Positions 48,190 to 58,169 of a stretch of DNA of 64,000 bases are shown piece after piece. This stretch comes from Pratylenchus scribneri (taxonomy: Eukaryota > Nematoda > Chromadorea > Rhabditida > Pratylenchidae): contig JAQSEB010000004.1 in the NCBI GenBank assembly GCA_030063045.1, positions 2,356,001 through 2,420,000 of the forward strand, given 5' to 3'. Numbering within the stretch: position 1 is the first letter of the stretch; every line of letters starts with the position of its first letter. Below the pieces are notes generated by a model, which saw only the letters and a program-made list of their open reading frames with translations, was not told the DNA's origin and did not search any database. Both the position numbers and the translations under genes were made by a program.

Positions 48190-48590
48190 AGTAAGTGTGA
48201 AGCCTGCTGAGCCAGAGGGGACAAGGAGGAATGACGAGGAATAGTGGAATAGGATTTAGGAAAGGTGGAATTGCAATAAACCCGGGCCCTGGGCCATGCT
48301 AAGTCCCCAAATCCCCATTAAGTCAAGCGAATAAATATAATTATTTATCTGGATAAATCCGCTCGAGAGCGGAGATAAAAGGGACAATTCTCGGTGGCTG
48401 GAAATCGGGATGAGAAGATGAACTGATTGAATGACATTGGGGGAGAACAATTCTCTCGGGGCAATGGGAGGAGATATCCATTAGATGTGAAAAGGCGGGA
48501 TTAAGATGTGAATGAATGATAATGGTGATCAATGGAAATCATGTGAATGAGAGCCAAATAATAATTATCCAAATGCGCGATCCCCTTACA
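48190..48590 (-). repeat. 5' LTR
   Basis: The partner of 41512-41912 and apparently identical to it, which indicates a recent insertion. In sense, the next bases are TGGTAGCACCGAATGG. It contains the hairpin at 48359-48372. Confidence 0.93.
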
Positions 48591-48747
48591 GTATGCACAT
48601 GGCCTAGGTTTTTAGAAAAAGAGGAAAGGAAAATACTATGTCTAATTTCTCCCTACATTTTCCCAGCTTTCGGTGCAAATATTATAGAACAGCCATTTTT
48701 CAGGCAGGCAATGTAAAAATTTTAACGGATATATTTATCAAACTTAC

Positions 48748-48927
48748 TTTATTCAAATCAATTCCTTCACCACTTGGCATAAATAAAATTTTTTCAGAGC
48801 TACATAAAATTATGCTGTCATGATGGGCTGGATCGTTAACCACTAGCGAATCAAGCATTTCAACTAATGGAAACATTGCAGCATCATCTTTTCTAAGTCC
48901 ATCGCAAATTTGTTTGATTGCTTCATT
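48748..48927 (-). CDS. coding exon, possibly upstream exon of the kelch-like gene
   Basis: After a TTTAAG acceptor the minus strand encodes NEAIKQICDGLRKDDAAMFP and continues through HDSIILCSSEKILFMPSGEG to a GTAAGT donor: 60 codons, phase 0 at both ends. Codon content is like the other exons here. Downstream, at 48695-48640, another short open stretch (LPEKWLFYNICTESWENV) looks exon-like but lacks an acceptor. The nearest matching downstream exons on this strand are the kelch-type ones at 40.5-39.3 kb, with the nested transposons between. Linkage is inferred. Confidence 0.55.
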
Positions 48928-49584
48928 CTTAAATTAAATATAAAAAATTTTTTATAAGTATTAAGTTAAGAAATTAAAAACAATTGATTCACTCTTATCA
49001 GATTTATAATTTCTTAAGAGTGTTAAAAATTGTAAATTTAATATTTAACTAATTCCACCAATCAATTGGCCTAATTTAGCCCCAAATCTTTGGATGGACC
49101 ATAATGAATATTATTATGAAAAATATTTGAGTAAAAGGTTTTTTGCCGAGAGATTTGGGTTCTTTTGCCGAGAGATCTGTTTTTTTGATTATAACTTGTT
49201 AGTGCTTTATCACAGAACCCCAAACTTCATACTCATTTTATAGAGCTCATCGAGACGCGTCTATTGATGTATAGTTTTCCGGGTTTGGTTCAAAAATAAA
49301 TGAGTTATAAACCAAAAACCAAAATATGGTTCAAATCGTCACCCTGTAATGTTCACCCATCCATGGTCTGATGTTTTGATTGATTGATATTGTTCGTCAC
49401 AAAATCCAATCATAAATCTCTTAAGATTAAAGCCAAAATTATATTTCTTAAAAATACCCCCGGTGATCCACACCGGATCCTTCCCCATAGATTCAGTCAT
49501 TCCAATTTAAATCAAGATCAACGATATCCGTCGGGGCGCCATAAATTCTGCTTTTCCTACTTGGACACATGGATCAAAACAAAA

Positions 49585-49722
49585 ATGGGTGGGAAACAGG
49601 CTATTTTCTCTAATTTGGGGATAACCTGTTTCTTTTTATTGGTGCTGTGGATGTCTGCGAATTTATCTTATCCCATTCAAAATAATAATTTGATCGGCAC
49701 GTCGGCACAAATTCCTTTTTAA
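49585..49722 (+). CDS. possible small secreted peptide, 45 aa
   Basis: ATG in the context CAAAACAAAAATGGGT opens a 45-codon frame with a hydrophobic signal (ITCFFLLVLWMSANLSYP) and a short mature part ending GTSAQIPF, then TAA. There is no cysteine and no amidation Gly. It could be the first exon of a longer gene. The frame is also open upstream for 67 codons, which weakens the case. Confidence 0.35.
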   Translation: MGGKQAIFSNLGITCFFLLVLWMSANLSYPIQNNNLIGTSAQIPF

Positions 49723-49729
49723 ATTGCGC

Positions 49730-51060
49730 AAACAATGCGCAAAATGTGTTCATCATCATCATCATCACCAAAAATTAATCATAGTAATCAATCCGGCTTT
49801 TTCATCATGATCACATCAAATTGCCTCCGGCAACACAACGCAACCAATAATATGATTACGAGGCTTTTTGGACCAATCACCCTACTTTTATAGCCAATTT
49901 CACCTCAAAGTTCATTCATTACCCCCCTTCGTCATCACAACAAACAAGCCAGTAATAGAAAAAATAAAAAAAATAAAAGGGGAAAAGCGCGCTTGCCTCC
50001 GGGCAAGTAGCTCGTCCCTTCCTCAAACATACAATTATAAATTGAAAGAATGGGAAAAGGAATAAAAGTTGGAGGAATAAAAGTTGGATTGATGAAATGG
50101 CCAAGGAAAGGCGATCAGCAGCCAGCAGAGCTATTCTGTCACCTCTGGAATTGAGGAAGAAATACAGCAGATATTGGGGGAAAAGCACGCTTGCCTCCAG
50201 GCAAAATAGCTTCTGTCCCTCAAAAATGCAAGGTGGAATTGGATAGAGGAGAAATAAAAAAGTTGGATTGAAAAGGGGGAAAGTTGGAAGAAGAGAATGG
50301 GCCAAGGAAGAAATGGGAGGATAGCAGCGGGGGATTGCGCACAACATCCGCCCAAATAAAAAAGAAGAAGGTGGCAGAGAAGAAGCCGGCTTCTTAGTGG
50401 CTGCAGGAGGAAAGGGGCCAAATGGAATTGGAAGCCGTCCTTCTTTGGAAAACAAGATCTAATAAAAGCCCCCGCGGCCCTCTGCCCTTCCACTTTTTCA
50501 TGCGGCCAAAAAAGGGAAAGGGGCGCCGTCGCGCGAAAGTGAATGGGCCAAAAGTGGGAGATTTCCCCTTTCCTTTCCCTTTGAGAATGAAATGAGGGGG
50601 AAGGAAGGTTGTTATTGGGGAAATGGAAGGGGCAAAGTTGCCTTGGGGCCATCCCATTCCCATCCAAAAGGGCCCCAAATTGAAAGCAGCTCGCAGCAGC
50701 GTTCACGCGCATTCCACGAATTGATGATGATGATGGGGCACAATCACAGTCAGCCACCAACAACAAACTGGCCTAGGACAACGAATGAATGCAACGAAGA
50801 CGACGACGGAAGAAGCCTTTTTTGGGAGGAGACTGAATTGTGTATATTTTCGTGGGGTGGAATGGAAAGCAAAAGCACTTCTCCGGGCCGGTCCCCACCC
50901 CCCATCTTCGGCCCTTTTTTGGGCCCCGGCTTCTTCGCCCCTCTTCCGTCCCTGCCTCCTCCAATCATCCACTCATCGTCGCATTGGCCTCCACAACTTT
51001 CACTTTTCTTCCCATCTTTGCCTTGTTTCCTTCTGTGTTTTGGCCCGGTGGCCGACCTCT
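49730..51060. other. GC-richer intergenic segment with an internal duplication
   Basis: A phrase GGGGAAAAGCxCGCTTGCCT, then CCxGGCAA and AGCT, occurs at about 49980 and 50177, each followed by GGAATAAAAGTTGGATTGA-type text: a 200-bp duplication. Long open frames on several strands are compositional. It is probably the promoter side of the gene at 51729. Confidence 0.45.
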
Positions 51061-51074
51061 AAAAACTTTTTACG

Positions 51075-51690
51075 TTCGGCATCCGGCTTCAAAACATTCA
51101 AATCCGGCAAATCCGGTCTCAAAACATTCAAATCCGGCCTAAAAAACATTCTAATCCGGCTTCAAAATATTCACCTCCGGCTTCAAAATTTTCACATCCG
51201 GCTTCAAAACTTTCATTTCCGGCCTTAAAGACTTTCTTAACCATCATCAAAACATTCAAATCCGGCCTTAAAAAATTCAAATCCGGCTTCAAAACTTTCA
51301 CATCCGGACTGAAAACTTTCTAATCCGCTACAAAACTTTCACATCCGGACTGAAAACTTTCTAATCCGCTTCAAAACATTCAAATCCGGCCTAAATACAT
51401 TCAAATCCGGCCTTAAAACATACAAATCCGGCCTTAATACATTCAAATCCGGCCTTAAAACATTCAAATCCGGCCTCAAAACATTCAAATCCGGCCAAAA
51501 AAGCATTCTAATCCGGCTTCAAAATATTCAAATCCAGTCTAAAGACTTTCTGATCCGGTTTCAAAACATTTAAATCCGGCCTTAAAACATTCAAATCCGC
51601 CTTCGAAACATTCAAATCCCCTTCAAAACATTCAAATCCGGCCTTAAAACATTCAAATCCGGCCTAAAAACATTCTAATCCGGCAATAAT
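51075..51690. repeat. minisatellite (AACATTCAAATCCGGCCT)
   Basis: About 30 units of 17-20 bp (CAAAACATTCAAATCCGGCC with TTT/ATT variants) end about 40 bp before the start codon at 51729. The array therefore occupies the promoter or leader of that gene. Confidence 0.93.
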
Positions 51691-51728
51691 TCCTCTCAAA
51701 AAATTCAAATCTTCAAAAGTACGCAAAA

Positions 51729-54142
51729 ATGGATTCCAATTTGATTCGAGTCAAAAAAGAAGTAATCGAAACGACAACAATTGATGAATTTTCGAATCAA
51801 AAGAAAAGGCCAAATGCCGTTGATGAAAATGGGAACAAAGTGAAAGTGGAATTGCAGCAAAAAATTGAGGAGAATGATGAAAAGAAACCAACGTTCCCAG
51901 CAAATCCGACTCCCCAAAATGGAATGAAACAATGCCGTTGCCTGATTGATTTGAGTTCGCCGGCTTCATTGGAAAGGGATTTTTATGCTTGGCTGAATGT
52001 AAGTTCATTATTTGATCAGAATCAGAACACAGAACTGCACGAATTTTAACCAATCTACATTAAAATGTTTAAATGGGAAATTGTGACGAAAAAAAAACTT
52101 TATTTCATAGAAAACATTTTTGACTGAATAAGAAATTTGTTGAGGCCATTTAGTTTGGCCACAACAAATTATTGGGATATTTTAGGATAAGGTTTAGTTT
52201 AAGATTAGGATTTGTATTCGGGACACGGAGCATAGGATTTTTAAAGAACTTTGCCTTGACTAACTTATATGAACTAAAAAGATTATTTGATAAAATTAAA
52301 ATTTTATGAGAAAATTAAATAGTATCGATTAAAAAATGAAATAAATAATTTCCAAAAATGTGAAAAGAGAACTGAAATAATTTTAAAAATTTTCAAAAAA
52401 TTTATTTTCTTATGCAAATTTTAGATTCTAAATTCTTATTTGCCCTTAGGCACAAAGAATTTTTAAAATTTATGTTATTTTATTTCCCAAAAAAGCATCT
52501 AATTTTATCATCGTAGCGAAAAATAATCTTTTTAAGACCATAAAATTTGTCAATCTCGCTTCTTAAAAATTCTTATAAAGTTCTAATCTTACAATTTGCC
52601 TTGATCTGCCTTAATCCTACGCTAATCTAATCATAAGCCCCAACAATTTGTTATGGCCAAGTTAATATGACCTTAAAAAGGATTTTTCGACCCAAAAAGT
52701 TTTCTGAAAAGTTTAATATTTTTTCTACAAATTTTCCATTTTTTTAATCTAATTCTTCCCATTTACCCAAAAGGGCGTGGAGCCAATCTCGGATTCCCAC
52801 AATCGTCAATGCCTGTTCAGCCGTCCACCATCTCCGCCACCACCACCGGCGCAATTTGCCCCATTCCACCCCCAAATGATGCCAAGCGACCGGCTCCAAA
52901 TGCTCACATTGGCCGAATGCCCTGCGCATTTGATTGGAGGCCTACCGAATGTTGGCCATCCAACAAATTTTGTCGTTGAATTGCCGGCTTTTTTGGTGGC
53001 CCCTTCCGACTGTTCTTCATCCGCCTCATCGTCGTTTTCCTCTTCCGCTTCGGCCTCATCCTCGTCGATTAGTCCAGGTATGCAATTTTTTGTATCTCCA
53101 ACAATCCAAAAATGGAAACTTTTTATTTTTTTCCACAAAATCTTAAAAATAAATGATAATTTTGAAAATGAATATATCATATAATAATATAATATTTTTT
53201 TAGTCTTGTAAACTTATGCCGTAAAAAAGATTTAATTTTGAATTATTTTGAATACTATGTAAACTAGATGGATTTTTCATCCATTTTTTTGATCAAAAAT
53301 TCCCATTGGCGAAAAAAATTTTGTAAAGAAAAAGTGGTGGTTTTTGGAATAAAAAGTGTGTTTTTTTGTAGTAAAAAAATTTATAAATTATACAGGAGGA
53401 ATTGTGGCAAATCATTGTTGTTCATTTGCCTCATCTGCCGAAAGTGGCATCATTGCTGATCTGGTCGATCAACAACAGCAACATTTTAAAAGGTCAGTAT
53501 TTAATTTTGAGAAAAATATTGAAAATGAATATAAAAAATTGCCAAAAATCGTAATTTTTACGATTCAGAAATTAATTTTTGACCTTCAAACTATAATGTA
53601 CCTATTAAATGAATCTCGTCTAGAAGTATCGATTAATATACAATTTTTCATGGTTTTATTCAAAAAAATAAGGGTATTAAACCGTTTAAATCACGTTGTT
53701 TCTGTTTTTGGTTCAAAACCTGATCTAAAATTTGTTTAAACCAATATAATATAACCAAACCACTTATCCTAACGAGATTTATCGATTGAATATAAGATTT
53801 ATGGATCTTAGAATAAAATTCCTAATAGCTACTACAACTTTGGTTATTTTCAATGTATTTTCGTCAATTTAAATATTTTCCATTTTAAAAAGGCAACAAA
53901 TGAAGCAGTCGGCAACATTGCCAACAATTTCGGCGTTCACAGTTTCAAATGAAGAAGGAACAAAACCATTGCCGCCACCTCCAGCAGCAATGCGAATGCG
54001 ATCTTTGCCGGCACAAATCCGGGCCAAATCAGCAAAATCCCTTTCAATGCTTTTTGCATCTCGGGTGGAGGTGGTCATCAAGGTTAAGTCGGTCAATCCA
54101 CTGGAACTTTTGCGTCGTTCATTGCTCAACTATAATTTATAA
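51729..54142 (+). CDS. Ser/Pro-rich protein of unknown family, 306 aa, four exons
   Basis: Exons are 51729-51998, 52774-53077, 53396-53492 and 53893-54142 (TAA). The 921-nt chain is in frame with GT/AG junctions. It starts MDSNLIRVKKEVIETTTIDE. Exon 2 carries PPSPPPPPAQF and a run of about 20 mostly Ser/Ala residues. Exon 3 has NHCCSFASSAESG. Exon 4 ends in a basic stretch (RMRSLPAQIRAKSAKSLSML) and VNPLELLRRSLLNYNL. The IRVKKEVIE start resembles a sumoylation consensus, and the composition suggests a nuclear regulator, but no domain is recognised. There is no signal peptide. Confidence 0.75.
52090..52700. mobile_element. degenerate GGCCATATAACTTGGCC-type element
   Basis: TTGTTGAGGCCATTTAGTTTGGCC near 52140 and TTATGGCCAAGTTAATATGACC near 52655 are decayed inverted arms with TTTTTCGACCCAAAAAGTTTT outside. 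It lies in intron 1 of the gene at 51729. Confidence 0.5.
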
Positions 54143-54543
54143 TATTTTTCATTTTAATAATTAGATAATTTTTGCAAAAAATAAAAGGATAAAAAACAAA
54201 AGGATTATTTTAAAAATTTCATTTTCAGAAAAATATGGGTTATTTTTCGGAATTGAATTTTTTTTTAAATTATTTTTCTTAATTTTTTCATAGTTTTTTT
54301 TTTATTATTTATTTTTATTTTTGTGAATTTGCTGCGCGACATTATTGCAATTCTCATTAATTAAAATATTTGGAAAATTTCAGGTAAATAAAATATTTTT
54401 GCCATTTTTTAATCATTCTAAAGCAAATAATTAAAAATTTTTTTTGTTTTTCTTGAATGTTTTAGGTTTAATGGGTTCGAATTTTTGAGATAAATTTTAC
54501 AAATCTCGAGCAAAAAATACTGCTGCGAACCCTTCTCACCCAC

Positions 54544-54896
54544 CTGTGAATATTGCTGATTTTGATGATAACTAAAATGTTCGTTTTCTTCATTATCTTT
54601 CAACAACATTTGTCCATTAGCCGGAAAAAATTCTCCGATCTCATTTTGACGTAATCCATCACCAATATTCTGATTCGGCTGATGCATTGAAGGCGGATTC
54701 GGTGAATGTGGTTGTTGGTTTTCGACATTGGCTGATTGCCGAATATGTTGGTGGCCACCACTTCCAATTCTTGCTTTTTTCCCATTTAATTGAATTGAAC
54801 TGCCATTCATCATTTGTTGTACCAAATTCACAGAACGTTCAAATTGTTTTGAGGCATGCTCATAACTGCCAAATGGGAATGGATTGTGTCGATTGC
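54544..54896 (-). CDS. Gln/Asn-rich exon downstream of the TDP-43-like exon
   Basis: After a TTCCACAG acceptor the minus strand encodes GNRHNPFPFGSYEHASKQFE and then a His/Gln/Asn/Pro-rich low-complexity tract to a CAG|GTGGGT donor. Reading through instead gives a stop at 54418. The exon enters in phase 1. The preceding exon (55527-55211) has no donor in that phase, so the two may be alternative 3' exons. Prion-like low-complexity tails are common in RNA-binding proteins, but no RRM is seen. Confidence 0.5.
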
Positions 54897-55210
54897 CTGT
54901 GGAATTGGAGGGAAGAAATTTATTTAAAAATACTAAATTTTCAATCATTAGATAAAAAATTAGCTCATTCTGTGGAGCATTTTGGTAGCAAAATGATTGA
55001 TAAAATCATAATTTGCCAGAAAGGCCAAAAAACGAAAACAGTCCAATTTTGGCCCATTTTTTGTTGCTTTTTAGTTATTACTTTTTTCAATTTTCAATCA
55101 AATCTGTTAATTCTTTCTCTATTTAATCATCCCTAATCTAGGCTATAAAATTTTACCAAATTTTCATAAAACCTAATATTCATATAAAAATTATAGTGCA
55201 CAAATTTCGG

Positions 55211-55527
55211 TTACTCTAATTTTAAAGAATTCCTTTGATATAAAAACTCGCCTCCCAATTCCACAAAATATTCCATGCCATTATTCCATCCTCCATTCGG
55301 TGCCAGAAATCGGCGTCCATCAAATTTGAGCATTGCCCGGCAATCGACACCCTTTGGACGGAAATATATGCCAGTGGCATGGGGAAAGGCGGATTGAAGG
55401 ACGGAAAAGAGCAATGAGCCATCGGCTGGCTCCAATTCCACTTGGACGGGTTCAACGGAAAGTCGAATGGAGGTGGAAGGTGGCGGCGGTAAAACTGGAT
55501 TGGCAATGAAATTATATGGAGTGAATC
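55211..55527 (-). CDS. exon with TDP-43 N-terminal-like domain
   Basis: After a TATATAG acceptor (phase 1) the minus strand encodes a Pro-rich lead, then VEPVQVELEPADGSLLFSVL, QSAFPHATGIYFRPKG, CRAMLKFDG, LAPNGGWNNGMEYFVELG, and a stop at 55211. By eye this follows the TDP-43 N-terminal fold: acidic strand, DGT/S-LL, helix ending AFP-A-G, R-strand, then L-AP--GW-N--Y-V. In TDP-43 this domain polymerises the protein. Here it is not at the protein's N-terminus and no RRM exon is found. The donor at 59204 of the gene upstream (exon 6) is in the matching phase, so exon skipping could attach this domain to that protein. Confidence 0.6.
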
Positions 55528-55689
55528 CTATATATAGTACAGAGTAAATTTGTCAAGAATAGGTTTAGTAAAAATTTATAAAATAATTAACAGTAGAATA
55601 ATTTCTTATTTTTTCATGAGTAAAAGACTTTAATATTCAATTCAGAATTTCTTTGTTTTTTTTATATTAAGAAAAAATTAATCTTTATG

Positions 55690-56335
55690 GAAAGAATTTT
55701 TTTGTTTTTGTGCTTTCCGGAAAGAACTAGCTTTGTTTTTTCCGGAAAGAACTAATTTTGTGTTTTCCGGAAAGAACTAACTTTTTGTGTTTCATTCCGG
55801 AAAGAACTATTTGTGTTTTCCAGAAAGAACTAATTTTGTTTTTTTCCGGAAAGAACTAACTTTTTGTGTTTCATTCCGGAAAGAACTAACTTTGTGTTTT
55901 CCGGAAAGAACTAACTTTGTGTTTTCCGGAAAGAACTAACTTTTTGTGTTTCATTCCGGAAAGAACTAACTTTGTGTTTTCCGGAAAGAACTAACTTTTT
56001 GTTTTCCGGAAAGAACTAACTTTGTGTTTTCCGGAAATAACTAACTTTTTGTGTTTCATTCCTGAAAGAACTAACTTTGTGTTTTCCGGAAAGAACTAAC
56101 TTTTTGTTTTCCGGAAAGAACTAACTTTGTGTTTTCCGGAAAGAACTAACTTTGTGTTTTCCGAAAAGAACTAACTTTTTGTGTTTCATTCCGGAAAAGA
56201 ACTAACTTTGTGTTTTCCGAAAAGAACTAACTTTTTGTGTTTCATTCCGGAAAGAACTAACTTTTTGTGTTTCATTCCGTAAAGAACTGACTTTTTGTTT
56301 CCGGATTTGTATTTTCATTTGGAAAAAACTAACTT
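55690..56335. repeat. minisatellite (TTTTCCGGAAAGAACTAACT)
   Basis: About 24 units of 24-33 bp: TTTTCCGGAAAGAACTAACT followed by TTGTG or TTTTGTGTTTCA. It shares TTTCCGGAAA-type cores with the arrays at 9.5, 11.0 and 27.3 kb. It lies upstream (minus) of the TDP-43-like exon, probably in its intron. Confidence 0.93.
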
Positions 56336-56339
56336 TAGT

Positions 56340-58165
56340 AATTAAAATAATTCTAGCATCAGAAAATTTTGCCCCATAAAAACCAACTTCTAGCAATGTT
56401 GTCGGCCATTTGGATTAATTTGAATGAAGTTTAGAATGGTTTTGAAAATTTACAAATCTGATCCAAAAATTGGATTTTGTTTGTCGATTTAAATTTTTAA
56501 ATGAATTAAATAAATGATAAATGGATAAAGAGCATTACTTTTAACAAAAAAATTGTTTACACTTTTAAACCAACAATTAACAGTTAAATTAAATTAAAAA
56601 TTTTGGGTTTAAATTTTATAATTCAATCGAATTATTTGCTATTCAGCAAACTTCTAAAAGAGATATATCAGAAAAGATCTGTCAATGTCAAAATAGTAAA
56701 ATGCGCATTGCGCAAACAAATATAATTTGGATTTGTTGCCCTGATTTTAGCGACTAAAGGGGAATCGATTCCTCTGCGGCTGGAAACAAAAATGAAGGAA
56801 ATTTTGAAGGGAATTTTTTATGGACTAAAAAAACTCATAATAAAAAAGAAGGACCATTCCCTACAAACAAAGAATTAGCCGACCCTCTTTACAATGTTCC
56901 TCAACAATTTTGGAACCAGCCGATTATCAAATAATAAAAAAAGTGGCAAAGGAAACCAAACAGCGCCTTTTTCTCCTTTCATCCAATCCACTTCTCAGCG
57001 GCAGTCGATGTGGTGGTGGTGGCTGACGTGGAAAATAATAAATTGGAATCGGTCGATTTTCCCCACTCTTTATTCCGCCCAATTCTCGATTTTCTTTTTA
57101 ATTCCTCCGACCAAATATACGTGAAAAACATTCGAGGGGAAATTGGAGGCAAATATTATTTTGAATGCTAGAAAAAGGATAAAAGATGGAATTTTTGGCA
57201 GAATTAATAGATAAATGGGAATGGGATTAAAATTAAAATGAAATTTGCCCGTGCACGGGCGGGCTATCTGAATTATGGCACTGGCCAATGACCTATATTT
57301 CAATAATCTTTCAATCTATTTTTAAAAATTTTTATCTCTGGATTAAGTTCTTTCTTGAGTATTTTGATAACAAAAGCATTGATGAAAATATAATTGCTAA
57401 TAGTGTCTTAGTTCCATTGTGGCTAATAAGCCAGATTTTTGCATATTTTACCTATTTTTTGCATTGATAAAATGTTTTTTTTCCAATTATTTTTTGGGAA
57501 AAGAATCATCGATCATTGCGATAAGAAACACATCCATTTCAATAATGATAAAAAAAAACAACAAAAACAACCCAAAAATAGGAAAGGAAAATTGTTTTTT
57601 TTTTTTGAAATGAATGATTTTTGAAACATGGTCCTAAAAATCCAGTCAGAAGTTTGGATTTTCAAATCCTTCAAAGATGTCGATTTTTTGATTGTCTCGC
57701 TGAGTTTTACACCAAAAACAGAAGCAACTACTAATAAATAGGAAAGGCAGTACTGTATTGATTGTAAATTTGCCCCATGCAGAAATCAGAAATGTGAACA
57801 CAATATTTTTTGAAGGCAATAACTACTAGTTGTTAGGTCTTAAAGTTAGGTTAAGCGCCCAGAATAGGTTTAGGTCTAGGACTAAGTTGAATTGGAAAAT
57901 CTTAAAGAAGTCTGATTTGGCCTAGTTATGTGCTATATGGCCTCAAAATAAATTAAGATCATTTTTTTGCCTAAAATTAATACACTTCCAAATCACAATC
58001 TCTAGCAAATTTAATCTTTTAGACTACCATCAAAATTTAGAATTCTTATTTTATGATATAATTTTTTTTTTAATATTTTTGTAAAAAAAAATAATTGTGC
58101 ACCTTTTTATTGAATAGGGAAAAAAGGAAAATATAGTTTTCTTCAAAAATTAGCTCTACATTCAT
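56340..58165. other. intron or intergenic DNA, no exon supported
   Basis: Mostly AT-rich. 57790-57965 resembles a decayed GGCCATATAACTTGGCC element (ATATGGCCTCAAAAT at the right). Short open frames at 56894-57124 and 57419-57624 lack splice context or family. Confidence 0.45.
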
Positions 58166-58169
58166 TCGA

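Larger units (their letters stand above)
41512..48590 (-). mobile_element. LTR retrotransposon with gag only
   Basis: Two 401-bp LTRs (41512-41912 and 48190-48590) appear identical and are flanked by GTAT at 41508-41511 and 48591-48594. Reading on the minus strand, each LTR starts TGTAAGGGGATCGCGC. A polypurine tract AGGAAAGGGGGGAGG ends right before the 3' LTR (41913-41928), and TGGTAGCACCGAATGG follows the 5' LTR as a possible primer binding site. gag is at 45701-46690. The rest has no reverse transcriptase, protease or integrase core that I can find: 44300-45700 is AT-rich without ORFs. It is probably a non-autonomous element mobilised by a relative. A 1.25-kb TIR element is inserted at 42569-43822. 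Confidence 0.9.
40724..48604. mobile_element. TTTCATGAAAG foldback element split by an LTR retrotransposon
   Basis: The left end is GGCCATGTGCATAC (40724-40737), followed by several TTTCATGAAAG palindromes. The right half, 41340-41511, carries the same palindromes in reverse order. It is cut at GTAT by the LTR element, and finishes GTATGCACATGGCC at 48591-48604, the exact inverse of the left end. Without the LTR element and one GTAT it would be about 798 bp. The centre holds another palindromic element and a tRNA-like stretch. Confidence 0.85.

Noticed and set aside
50131..50766. 211-codon minus-strand frame
   Set aside because: It sits in a GC-rich duplicated segment. The internal repeat reflects the DNA duplication, and there is no family or splice evidence.
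52806..53180. Acidic minus-strand frame (EDEAEAEEENDDEADEE)
   Set aside because: It is the antisense of the Ser-rich exon 52774-53077, which joins in frame with three other exons.
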